Shown here in pieces: positions 56,929 to 64,000 of a DNA stretch of 64,000 nt. The notes beneath the pieces were generated by a model. It worked only from the letters and a program-made list of their open reading frames with translations. It had not been told where the DNA came from and made no database searches. Numbering within the stretch: position 1 is the stretch's first letter; each line of letters starts with the position of its first letter. Source of the DNA: Flavobacteriaceae bacterium (lineage in GTDB: Bacteria; Bacteroidota; Bacteroidia; Flavobacteriales; Flavobacteriaceae); contig JABDIV010000052.1 in the NCBI GenBank assembly GCA_013003555.1, positions 124,001 through 188,000 on the forward strand, read 5' to 3'. A program made the translations under genes and the position numbers.

Positions 56929-58401
56929 TTAACGCTTAACGATTTGAATCGTTTCAGAAACATTATTGATTGTAACTCGCACAAAATAAGTTCCCTGGCT
57001 AAGGTTAGTCATATCCACCTGGCTTTGAACAGCATCAGGCTTCATCGTCATAACCCGCTGACCGATCATGTTATAAATCTCAACATTGTCGATCTTATCC
57101 TGAGCGTTCATCGTCAGCACATCAGTCACAGGATTCGGGTAATACTCAAATCCGTTTAATTCAAAACTACCTGCTGATAAAGTATTCTCAACAACTTCAA
57201 TTGTAAATGAACCCGGGGCTCCATTCCAAACCTGGACGTAATAAGTATTTCCGGGAGTTAAACCATTAACCGTGGCGGCCTCTCCAGCATTTCCGGCAGA
57301 ACATCCTAATTCAGTCGTTTGTGCGCAATCGTCATAAACCGCGACATTGGCATCAAGCGCCGTACCAATAACAGTATTAATGTCAACAGCACCAGATGCA
57401 GGAGCAACAAATGAATACCATACATCATCTATAACTCCAAACAAATCACAAGATGGGTTATTAATATCTGAGGTTGCATCGGTATTATCGCCGGCTGCAG
57501 GTGCAGCGCCCACAGTTAGTGCTTCTGCTGAACCACAAAGATCGTTTGCCGGAGGTGGATTGGCAGCTGAACAAGTCATACTCATTGTAAATGCACCGGT
57601 ATCCCCAGCCGAAAATCCTTCAACCATGACATAATACGTGGAAGATCCATCGGTGACAAATGACACTTCTGAGGTAAATCCTGCACAACCGGGAGCGTCA
57701 TCATTATTGGCATAACATGTCAAAGCTCCGCATGCACCGGTATAAACAGCTATTGAGGTATCGTAGGCGGCGTTATTACATGTTGAAAGTGTTACATTTT
57801 CAGGAACTCCAGCAACAGAGCTGTCATAATAATACCATAGATTGTTAGCATCGTTATCTACTGAACCACAATCGCCCTGCAAATCATTGGTCACACCAGC
57901 GGCGGATGTATCACCCATAACACTTCCACCACAAGTTAAGAGTTGGGCGTCTGTACAGACATCTCCGGGTGGTGGTGGTGGTGGTGTACATGATGTACAC
58001 AGAATTGTTGTCGTGTGACAGCTGGACGTTTCACTAACGCAAGCTGCATCATCGGTCCAATTTATTCGTATTGAAGTTACACCAACAGGCATAACAACAC
58101 CGGTTAAGGGTGAAGGCCCGAAAGCGATTACCGAAAGGTCGGCATCATTAACCACTGTTGCATACTTAGGTGTACTATCGGAATTTAATTCGATTGTAAA
58201 AGAATAGGTAGAACCCGGTGTTACACCATTAACTACAGAATATTCACCCGTATAATTACAAGTAGAAATTGTTTGCACAAAGCCAGATTCGTTAGACGTT
58301 GTTGGAGTGGTTGGCCAAACACCTCCTGTACCTGCCGGACACTGGGCATAGGTCATTGCCGCCATTAAAAAAGAGGCGAAAAATAGAGTAATTTTTTTCA
58401 T
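56929..58401 (-). CDS. T9SS-exported cell-surface protein with tandem beta domains
   Basis: A 490-residue secreted protein: signal peptide (LFFASFLMAAMTYAQ), a Cys-containing domain of about 115 residues, then a poly-proline linker (six Pro) between CTSCT and GDVC, then two similar jelly-roll-like domains (about 155-285 and 287-405) with paired Cys and the YVMVEGFSAGDTGAFTMSM and YVQVWNGAPGSFTIEV strands, which look like pre-peptidase C-terminal modules. The last 80 residues are a type A sorting domain (YYPNPVTDVLTM...IYNMIGQRVM...IQIVKR), which directs export by T9SS and attachment to the surface. The (GGT)6 repeat encodes the linker. Ligand unknown. Confidence 0.9.
   Translation of the reverse strand: MKKITLFFASFLMAAMTYAQCPAGTGGVWPTTPTTSNESGFVQTISTCNYTGEYSVVNGVTPGSTYSFTIELNSDSTPKYATVVNDADLSVIAFGPSPLTGVVMPVGVTSIRINWTDDAACVSETSSCHTTTILCTSCTPPPPPPGDVCTDAQLLTCGGSVMGDTSAAGVTNDLQGDCGSVDNDANNLWYYYDSSVAGVPENVTLSTCNNAAYDTSIAVYTGACGALTCYANNDDAPGCAGFTSEVSFVTDGSSTYYVMVEGFSAGDTGAFTMSMTCSAANPPPANDLCGSAEALTVGAAPAAGDNTDATSDINNPSCDLFGVIDDVWYSFVAPASGAVDINTVIGTALDANVAVYDDCAQTTELGCSAGNAGEAATVNGLTPGNTYYVQVWNGAPGSFTIEVVENTLSAGSFELNGFEYYPNPVTDVLTMNAQDKIDNVEIYNMIGQRVMTMKPDAVQSQVDMTNLSQGTYFVRVTINNVSETIQIVKR
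57968..57985. repeat. (GGT)6 simple repeat coding for the poly-Pro linker
   Basis: Six GGT triplets on the plus strand (six ACC on the minus) inside the T9SS gene. Slippage here would change linker length in whole codons. Confidence 0.8.
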
Positions 58402-58729
58402 ATGAAATTTAAGTTAGGTTATAAATCGATTTATGAATTTATTCTTAATATGTCTAAAATCATTGTTATTACGTATGAAATCGATAAAAGGCATTCATTA
58501 TTCGATGAAATTCAGTTAGTTACCCATGAAATCCAAATGGCTCATCGTCTATTTTTCTATTTTTGCCCGAATTGAATCTTCTATATCTCAAATGTAACGG
58601 ACAGAATTTAAGTTTTCAAGTCTCAGAGCTATACACATGGAACTTACAAGAAAAAGTAAGAAAAAGTCTGTAATATTATGACCTGCCTATGATTGCCTTT
58701 TCCCTAAAAAATGTTGTTATGATCATCAT
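58402..58729. other. Intergenic region between two T9SS cargo genes
   Basis: An AT-rich 328-base spacer upstream of the T9SS gene ending at 58401. I find no open reading frame of note and no RNA fold; the only signal is the possible promoter at 58589-58620. Confidence 0.6.
58589..58620 (-). promoter_or_regulatory. Possible promoter of the T9SS cargo gene
   Basis: TACATTTG (58589-58596, minus strand) with CTTG (58617-58620) 20 bases upstream. It would give a long leader of about 180 bases before the ATG at 58401. Confidence 0.45.
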
Positions 58730-60457
58730 TTATCGCTTCACAATACGATGGTTAGAAATTCCATTACTTGTCTTTATAATGGCCAAATAAATTCCGGGAT
58801 CCCAAGCCTCGGAAATGACAACGATTTCAGATTTAAAATTATAGGCCTTTTCATAAATCTTTTGACCCAGGATATTGAAAATCTCAAGATTTTTAATGGG
58901 GTTTGGAGATTGAATCCGAAACGAATATCGCGATGGGTTGGGTGCAATTAAAACGCCTCTATAGATTTCATCTTCAGTATGAAGGGTGGCCGTCCCTTCG
59001 GTTAAGACCAGGGATTGATTAGCTGTAATGTTATACCAGGTATCCTGAATACCGCTTAACCAGTTTACCTTGATATAATCAACAGTTGCATAGGTGCCCA
59101 AACCAAATATTTCAGAATCCGAATTTTGAGACAGGTAGCCCTCACCACAACCTGTATAACGATATTGCTTTAGCCCATTAACACCTATCTCAATTCGCGA
59201 ACCAATCCCATTTTTATTACTGCTAACACCATCAAGACGAAGTTTCAACCAATTGAAATTGGATGAACTTTCATTCTTCCAGAAATAAAGATCGGCATTG
59301 TCACTATTGGAAACGATCAAATCATATTTTCCGTCATTGTTATAATCACCAATAGCATTTGAAAAACTTGGACGATCATCCAGTTCGAACCCTGTTGTTG
59401 ACGGTTCAGAAAAGGTTAGATCATTTTCATTTCTATAAAAGGCGAACGGTTTTAGAGAAATGTCAATTGTGTTATATAACCCGCTAACATATAGATCGAG
59501 ATCCATGTCATGATCGGCATCCAGAAAAACAGCACCCCAGCCATAGGCATTGAATGCAGTTCCGGAGCTGGCGGCCATATCGGAAAAGGTCTCATCGCCA
59601 TTGTTCATGAACAGACTGTTTCCTTCCGACGTATTCGTAACATACAGATCGAACCAACCATCATTATTAAAATCGCCAACCGTGGCCGACATGGCATTCA
59701 TATACAGGCCCGTTCCCGAGGAAGCACCAATATCGGTAAATGTTCCATCACCGTTATTCTTGTATAGAAAGTTGGGATATATCATTCGGTCGTTAGCAAC
59801 AAAAATGTCTTGAAATCCATCATTATTAAAATCAAAAAATGCCGCGCAAAAACTGGATTGTGCCTGGGTGCTCAAACCCGCCTGGACCGTTACATCGGTG
59901 AAGGTACTATCACCGTTATTCCTATAAAGAAAATTAGGGATTGCAAAGCTGACCTCATCCCTGTTGCTTACAAAAAGGTCGGGGAACCCATCGTTATTGA
60001 AGTCGCCCCAGGATGAACCAAAGGTGTACATGTTTGCAATTGGCAGGCCGGCTGAAACCGTGATATCGATAAGATTCATATTGCCCGTATTTTCAAAAAG
60101 ACGATTCCCGCTTGTGTCACTGCTTACAAACAAGTCTTTATCACCATCATTATCGATGTCAACCCAGTTCACCTGCCTGGTTTGATAATCGATTGTCGGT
60201 ATTATCAGGATATCTTCAGTAAACGTACCGTTGATGTTCCTGAAAAATAATAGCCGGTCACCGTCCTGCCGATTCACCGTTAAATCATCCCAGCCGTCAT
60301 TGTTATAATCATTGAAGGTTACGCCATTTCCCAAAGGGGTATTCCCAGCGGAATATTCAAGGTTTAGCTCAGCGGTTTTATCTTTAAAGTAAATCTGAGT
60401 CCATCCTAAAAAGGGAAGCGCAAAAGCAAGAAGAAACAGACGCTTGAAGCAAGACAT
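58730..60457 (-). CDS. T9SS-exported FG-GAP/ASPIC-UnbV repeat protein
   Basis: A 575-residue secreted protein with signal peptide (LFLLAFALPFLGW). It carries about seven FG-GAP/VCBS-type calcium motifs (DYNNDGWDDL, DIDNDGDKDL, DFNNDGFPDL, DFNNDGFQDI, DFNNDGWFDL, DADHDMDLDL, DYNNDGKYDL) that make a beta-propeller. An ASPIC/UnbV domain (GIGSRIEI, GCGEGYLSQNSD) follows. The C-terminal T9SS sorting domain ends in HRIVKR. It is a surface or secreted calcium-binding protein of the CRTAC1 type; partner unknown. fabI lies upstream on the same strand. Confidence 0.92.
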   Translation of the reverse strand: MSCFKRLFLLAFALPFLGWTQIYFKDKTAELNLEYSAGNTPLGNGVTFNDYNNDGWDDLTVNRQDGDRLLFFRNINGTFTEDILIIPTIDYQTRQVNWVDIDNDGDKDLFVSSDTSGNRLFENTGNMNLIDITVSAGLPIANMYTFGSSWGDFNNDGFPDLFVSNRDEVSFAIPNFLYRNNGDSTFTDVTVQAGLSTQAQSSFCAAFFDFNNDGFQDIFVANDRMIYPNFLYKNNGDGTFTDIGASSGTGLYMNAMSATVGDFNNDGWFDLYVTNTSEGNSLFMNNGDETFSDMAASSGTAFNAYGWGAVFLDADHDMDLDLYVSGLYNTIDISLKPFAFYRNENDLTFSEPSTTGFELDDRPSFSNAIGDYNNDGKYDLIVSNSDNADLYFWKNESSSNFNWLKLRLDGVSSNKNGIGSRIEIGVNGLKQYRYTGCGEGYLSQNSDSEIFGLGTYATVDYIKVNWLSGIQDTWYNITANQSLVLTEGTATLHTEDEIYRGVLIAPNPSRYSFRIQSPNPIKNLEIFNILGQKIYEKAYNFKSEIVVISEAWDPGIYLAIIKTSNGISNHRIVKR

Positions 60458-60471
60458 GGATTAATTTTCCA

Positions 60472-60510
60472 TTAAAATAAAAAAAAGACCCCGTAAATCA
60501 CAAGGTCCTT
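60472..60510 (-). terminator. Terminator of fabI
   Basis: On the minus strand AAGGACC pairs with GGTCTTT (7 bp, one wobble) around a 13-base loop, followed by a T-rich tail. It lies between fabI and the FG-GAP gene. Confidence 0.65.
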
Positions 60511-60549
60511 CTTATAAGTTGCTTTTATATCAGCTAAAACTTTCGCCGA

Positions 60550-61368
60550 TTATTGATTTTTTAAGAATTCATCCATCACAGCATCGCTTACACCCATATT
60601 GCTAAATCCTCCATCATTATATAGATTTTGAAGGGTAACACGACGGGTTAAATCGCTGAACAATGTTACCGTATAGTCAGCACAATCCTGGGCTGTTGCG
60701 TTTCCGAGGGGTGACATTTTCTCGGCATAGGCGATAAATCCGTCGAAGCCTTTAACACCCTGGCCCGCTGTGGTTGGTGTCGGTGACTGGGATATGGTAT
60801 TTACACGAACCTTCTTATCCCGTCCGAAGAAATAACCAAAACTTCTTGCTATGCTTTCGAGATAGGCTTTATTATCGGCCATATCATTATAATCGGGAAA
60901 TACGCGTTGGGCAGCCATATAAGTCAAGGCCACAATACTTCCCCATTCGTTCATGGCATCCGCCTTATAAAGGGTTTGCATGACCTTATGAAAGGACATC
61001 GCAGACACATCTGTTCCCTTTTTGGTCCATTCATAATTTTGATCGGTATAGGCACGTCCCTTTCTAACATTAACAGACATACCTATGGAATGCAGCACAA
61101 AATCAAACTTTCCACCTAATATCTCCATCGATTTATTTACGAGATTTTCAAGATCATCAATCGAGGTGGCGTCAGCAGGAATAACTTCAGAATTTGTCTT
61201 TTTAGCCAGTTCATCAATTTGCCCCATTCTTAAAGCGATTGGTGCATTGGTCAGCACAAAGGTGCCGCCTTCTTCATGAACTCGTTCGGCTGTTTTCCAG
61301 GCTATTGAATTCGCATCAAGAGCACCAAAAATAATTCCCCGTTTGCCTTTCAATAAGTTGTATGACAT
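60550..61368 (-). CDS. fabI: Enoyl-[acyl-carrier-protein] reductase FabI
   Basis: A 272-residue NADH-dependent SDR-family reductase that finishes each fatty acid elongation cycle. The dinucleotide motif and S-I-A-W (residues about 17-25) are typical. The catalytic pair is visible: T-Y-M-A-A then, about ten residues on, Y-x6-K in FPDYNDMADNKAYLES, matching Tyr146, Tyr156 and Lys163 of E. coli FabI. It is the target of triclosan in many bacteria. It has two possible -7 boxes upstream (CAAAAATA at 61396 and CAAATATA at 61409 on the plus strand). Confidence 0.95.
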   Translation of the reverse strand: MSYNLLKGKRGIIFGALDANSIAWKTAERVHEEGGTFVLTNAPIALRMGQIDELAKKTNSEVIPADATSIDDLENLVNKSMEILGGKFDFVLHSIGMSVNVRKGRAYTDQNYEWTKKGTDVSAMSFHKVMQTLYKADAMNEWGSIVALTYMAAQRVFPDYNDMADNKAYLESIARSFGYFFGRDKKVRVNTISQSPTPTTAGQGVKGFDGFIAYAEKMSPLGNATAQDCADYTVTLFSDLTRRVTLQNLYNDGGFSNMGVSDAVMDEFLKNQ

Positions 61369-61419
61369 AATGTAAAATTTAGCTGGTTAATTAATCAAAA
61401 ATAACGGGCAAATATACCA

Positions 61420-63072
61420 TTAATTAAGCAATTGTTTGGCATGAGCAATGGCCGAAGTCGTCATTTCCTTACCGCTAAGCATTTGTGCTATTTCAACAAT
61501 TCGTTCTTCTTTAGTCAGCCTGTTCAATTGGGTGATGGTACCGTGATTTATGTCTTCTTTAAAAACTTTATAATGTGTATTTCCCTTAGCTGCGATCTGT
61601 GGTAAGTGTGTTATGGTAAAGACCTGCATGGTTTCACTCATATGACGCATGATATCACCCATTTTATCGGAAATCTCTCCGGATACCCCGGAATCGATCT
61701 CATCAAATATTATCGTTGGAAGATGCATATAATTCGCCAAAATTGATTTAATGGCCAACATTATCCGGGAGACTTCACCTCCGGATGCTACTTGTTTCAT
61801 CGGTTTTGGAATGCTCCCTTTATTTGCAGAAAATAAAATAGATAATTCGTCTTTTCCGACCTGGGTGTATTCCGAAATCGGTTTAAGCTCGAACTCAAAT
61901 ATAGAATTTTCCATCCCGAGTCCAGATAAAATGTCGATCAGATGATCCTTTAATAATGGAATGGCTTTTTTCCGGTTATTATGAAGTCCTTTCGCCAGCT
62001 CATTCAATTCGGTTTCTTTTAAATTGAAGACATTCTGCTTTCTGAGGATTTCGTCATCTATATGTTCAAAAGCATTGACCTTTTTGAGCAGATCATCTCG
62101 AATCCCAATTAGCTCATCGATCGAATTCGCCGAATGCTTAAGCATAAGATTATTGATGGTATTAAGCTTACGTGTTATCAAGTGTGCACGATCGGGATCG
62201 GCATCTATTGACTCCTTGCTGCGTTCTATTTCATCATAGATATCCTGAAACTCGATATAGGCGCTGTTAATACGTTCAAAAAGACTATAGAACTCGGGAG
62301 ACATCTCGGTGAGATTTTTTAAGGTATTCCTTATTTGAGATACATTCATTAAAATACCCAATTCATCATTACTCAGTCTTTCAGAAGATTCATTCAAACC
62401 TTCTTTTATTGCCTCGTAATTACTTATAATCTTATATTCTTCTTCGAGGTTTTCAAGTTCGCCTTTTTTTAATTCCGCTTCACTCAGTTCATTATATAAA
62501 AAGGCATTGTAGTCCTGCTCTTTGATAGCTTCCGATTTAAGTCGCTGCAAGCGGTCAAGCTCTTTTTGAAGGGTTTTAAACGACAATAGGGTAGATTGAT
62601 ATTGCGCCAGAAGTTGTTCTGATCCTCCCAATGCATCGATCACCTGGAATTGAAATTCAGTATCGGCTAGTTTTAGGTTTTGGTGTTGCGAATGTACATC
62701 GATAAGCTGTTGTCCAATAGCACTTAGGGCACTTAGATTCACCGGTGAATCATTGATAAACGCCCTGGATTTTCCAGAAGGTAAAATTTCTCGTCTTATG
62801 ATTGTCTCATCATCATAATCGATATCGGCTTCCAGAAAAAGATGTTCAAGATTATAATTTCCAATAAAGAAGGTGCCCTCAATAATACATTTTTTACTGA
62901 TATCACGCATACTCGATAAATCAGCCCGGCTTCCTAGGATCAGGGATAAGCCTTCGATTAAAATAGATTTTCCAGAACCGGTTTCTCCTGTTATGATGGT
63001 AAATCCCTCTCCAAAATTAACTTGGATGTCTTCGATGAGGGCATAGTTTTTTATGGATAAGGATGTGATCAA
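61420..63072 (-). CDS. recN: DNA repair protein RecN
   Basis: A 550-residue SMC-like ATPase acting in double-strand-break repair. Walker A GETGSGKS is near residues 29-36, a long coiled-coil core (about 150-400) comes next, then the signature block ASGGEVSRIMLAIKS and Walker B IIFDEIDSGVSG with the HLPQIA segment. The start is TTG at 63072: an in-frame stop lies immediately upstream, with no other start between. A TACCTTTG -7 box (63096-63103) lies 24 bases ahead. The next minus-strand gene upstream is a DUF4835 protein. Confidence 0.95.
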   Translation of the reverse strand: MITSLSIKNYALIEDIQVNFGEGFTIITGETGSGKSILIEGLSLILGSRADLSSMRDISKKCIIEGTFFIGNYNLEHLFLEADIDYDDETIIRREILPSGKSRAFINDSPVNLSALSAIGQQLIDVHSQHQNLKLADTEFQFQVIDALGGSEQLLAQYQSTLLSFKTLQKELDRLQRLKSEAIKEQDYNAFLYNELSEAELKKGELENLEEEYKIISNYEAIKEGLNESSERLSNDELGILMNVSQIRNTLKNLTEMSPEFYSLFERINSAYIEFQDIYDEIERSKESIDADPDRAHLITRKLNTINNLMLKHSANSIDELIGIRDDLLKKVNAFEHIDDEILRKQNVFNLKETELNELAKGLHNNRKKAIPLLKDHLIDILSGLGMENSIFEFELKPISEYTQVGKDELSILFSANKGSIPKPMKQVASGGEVSRIMLAIKSILANYMHLPTIIFDEIDSGVSGEISDKMGDIMRHMSETMQVFTITHLPQIAAKGNTHYKVFKEDINHGTITQLNRLTKEERIVEIAQMLSGKEMTTSAIAHAKQLLN

Positions 63073-63095
63073 TTTTCAAGAAAACAATGAATACC

Positions 63096-63103
63096 CAAAG
63101 GTA
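63096..63103 (-). promoter_or_regulatory. Possible -7 box of recN
   Basis: TACCTTTG on the minus strand is a full consensus match; no -33 element is evident. Leader of about 20 bases. Confidence 0.4.
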
Positions 63104-63119
63104 TAGATAAATTCGAACT

Positions 63120-64000
63120 TTAAAATGATATTGCTCGCCATTTACTCGCGTGCATCGGGGCTATTCGAGTTAAGGTTGTCACCAGGTCTGTTATATTCAC
63201 GCTCGGACCGTCGGAAAAAATATCCTGGATCTCGTCTGATTTAGCATCAAAGAAAACGCGAAGAATAAACGAGTTGGGCCTACGGCTATTTAAGGCCTTA
63301 AACGTTGAAAGACTTTGTGAGATTGACGTTTTTCCATTCTTTGCATTGGAATGCATCAGGTCTAATCCTGACCTGTGATAACTATACATCACAGATCGGA
63401 ATTCTTTGAAAGTGGGTGACAATATTTGATCGATCAATGCGCTTCGAGTCTGGTCTCCTCCCTTAGGTGGTTCCCAGCCTTTTGAATTATTCTGTTGTGA
63501 GTAACCCACAATCGTCCTGGCCTGCTGGTAATATTCATCTCCTCCATTTGTCGCGAAGGTATCCGCGTCCATGCCCAGAATAATATAAATATGAAATGCA
63601 ATCATGGAAACGAGATTCGAATCAAATTGGGACGGACTGTATATCAGGTTTTGAAATTCCAGGTACCTGAAATTAAAATCCCGGTCATTAAAATTATATA
63701 CTGGTGTTTCATAGGTTGAATTAAATACCGGACGTGATGAACTCACCTGAATGGTTCCCTGGAACACATCACTGTCATAACCATTAATCGTAATCACCAT
63801 GCTGCAATTAATGCGCTCCTGGGCTGAATACGTTCGGCTTGTCCAACGTGAATTGTTAACAAACTCATTAAGCTGTTTCTCAAGCGTTCGGAACACCTGA
63901 ACATTCTCATTCCCTGTTAATTGCGCATTTACAACAACATCGCAATTCAGTTCCTGTGCCTTAACAACGGAAGATCCAAGTATAATTAGTATCAGTAAAA
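63120..64000 (-). CDS. DUF4835 family protein, partial at the right edge
   Basis: At least 293 residues encoded within the window. The open frame runs off the right edge (its start lies beyond 64000), and within the window it begins with a signal-peptide-like stretch (LLILIILGSSVVKAQELNC), so only a few residues are missing. It then reads DVVVNAQLTGNENVQVFRTLEKQLNEFVNNSRWT, the conserved opening of DUF4835, and ends in ASKWRAISF. DUF4835 proteins are conserved in Bacteroidota, commonly next to recN, and are of unknown function. An internal GTG at 63896 could be misread as the start. Confidence 0.88.
   Translation of the reverse strand, partial: LLILIILGSSVVKAQELNCDVVVNAQLTGNENVQVFRTLEKQLNEFVNNSRWTSRTYSAQERINCSMVITINGYDSDVFQGTIQVSSSRPVFNSTYETPVYNFNDRDFNFRYLEFQNLIYSPSQFDSNLVSMIAFHIYIILGMDADTFATNGGDEYYQQARTIVGYSQQNNSKGWEPPKGGDQTRSALIDQILSPTFKEFRSVMYSYHRSGLDLMHSNAKNGKTSISQSLSTFKALNSRRPNSFILRVFFDAKSDEIQDIFSDGPSVNITDLVTTLTRIAPMHASKWRAISF

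Overview
The window is a contiguous piece of a chromosome from a member of the Bacteroidota, almost certainly a marine-type Flavobacteriaceae. The evidence is two proteins with type IX secretion C-terminal sorting domains, many lipoproteins with short hydrophobic leaders ending in Cys, DUF5686, DUF6503 and DUF4835 family proteins, a YtxJ bacillithiol-type protein, an RprXY-like two-component pair, the near absence of Shine-Dalgarno sequences, and promoters of the Bacteroidota form TTTG-N19-TAnnTTTG. Base composition looks even and moderately AT-rich. I see no insertion sequence, prophage, CRISPR array, tRNA, rRNA or integration site, so this is a core, vertically inherited region rather than an accessory island.

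Layout. 1-3.0 kb: a terminator from a gene left of the window, then a YciO/Sua5-type protein and UvrD helicase (minus). 3.1-5.9 kb: secreted DsrE-like protein, stand-alone FMN/iron-sulfur glutamate-synthase-like enzyme and a membrane-anchored companion (plus). 5.8-8.8 kb: patatin-like phospholipase and M1 aminopeptidase (minus). 8.8-16.9 kb: RecG, an unknown lipoprotein, a TlpA-type lipoprotein (minus), PheT and a small membrane protein. 16.9-23.7 kb: PLP decarboxylase, DUF2007 protein, YbiT-type ABC-F ATPase, a thioredoxin-fold lipoprotein without its CXXC, fructose-6-phosphate-aldolase-like protein, an SDR and the SRP RNA. 23.7-31.2 kb: glutaminyl cyclotransferase, thioesterase, a beta-helix-like lipoprotein, GlyA, fumarylacetoacetase, an unknown lipoprotein and YtxJ. 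31.4-37.6 kb: ClpB, DeoC-DeoD nucleoside salvage pair, histidine phosphatase, DUF6503 lipoprotein, SmpB. 37.6-44.1 kb: DUF5686 outer-membrane protein, then a run of small exported or flavin-type proteins, a PIG-L deacetylase and an M20 peptidase. 44.2-51.9 kb: Pcm (minus), then a plus-strand run: Gfo/Idh/MocA oxidoreductase, 3-hydroxyacyl-CoA dehydrogenase, DUF1015, YggS, an exonuclease/GIY-YIG fusion, a voltage-gated-type K+ channel and MiaA. 51.9-56.8 kb (minus): glycosyltransferase, YbbR protein, CoaE, histidine kinase, response regulator. 56.9-64 kb (minus): two T9SS cargo proteins, FabI, RecN and a DUF4835 protein that runs off the right edge.

Functionally the window is housekeeping: DNA repair and replication-fork rescue (UvrD, RecG, RecN), translation and RNA (PheT, SmpB, MiaA, SRP RNA, ABC-F), proteostasis (ClpB), nucleoside salvage (DeoC-DeoD), one-carbon and fatty acid metabolism (GlyA, FabI), and a set of envelope proteins. 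I did not find a convincing new multi-gene system. The most useful anomalies are: an exonuclease/GIY-YIG gene whose catalytic N-terminus can only be translated from a rare AUU or AUA start codon; an ABC-F ATPase with one intact and one ruined ATP site; an M20 peptidase lacking the first metal-ligand histidine; several start codons lying about 3-6 bases from a -7 box, suggesting leaderless messages; and a terminator hairpin that doubles as the end of the miaA coding sequence.
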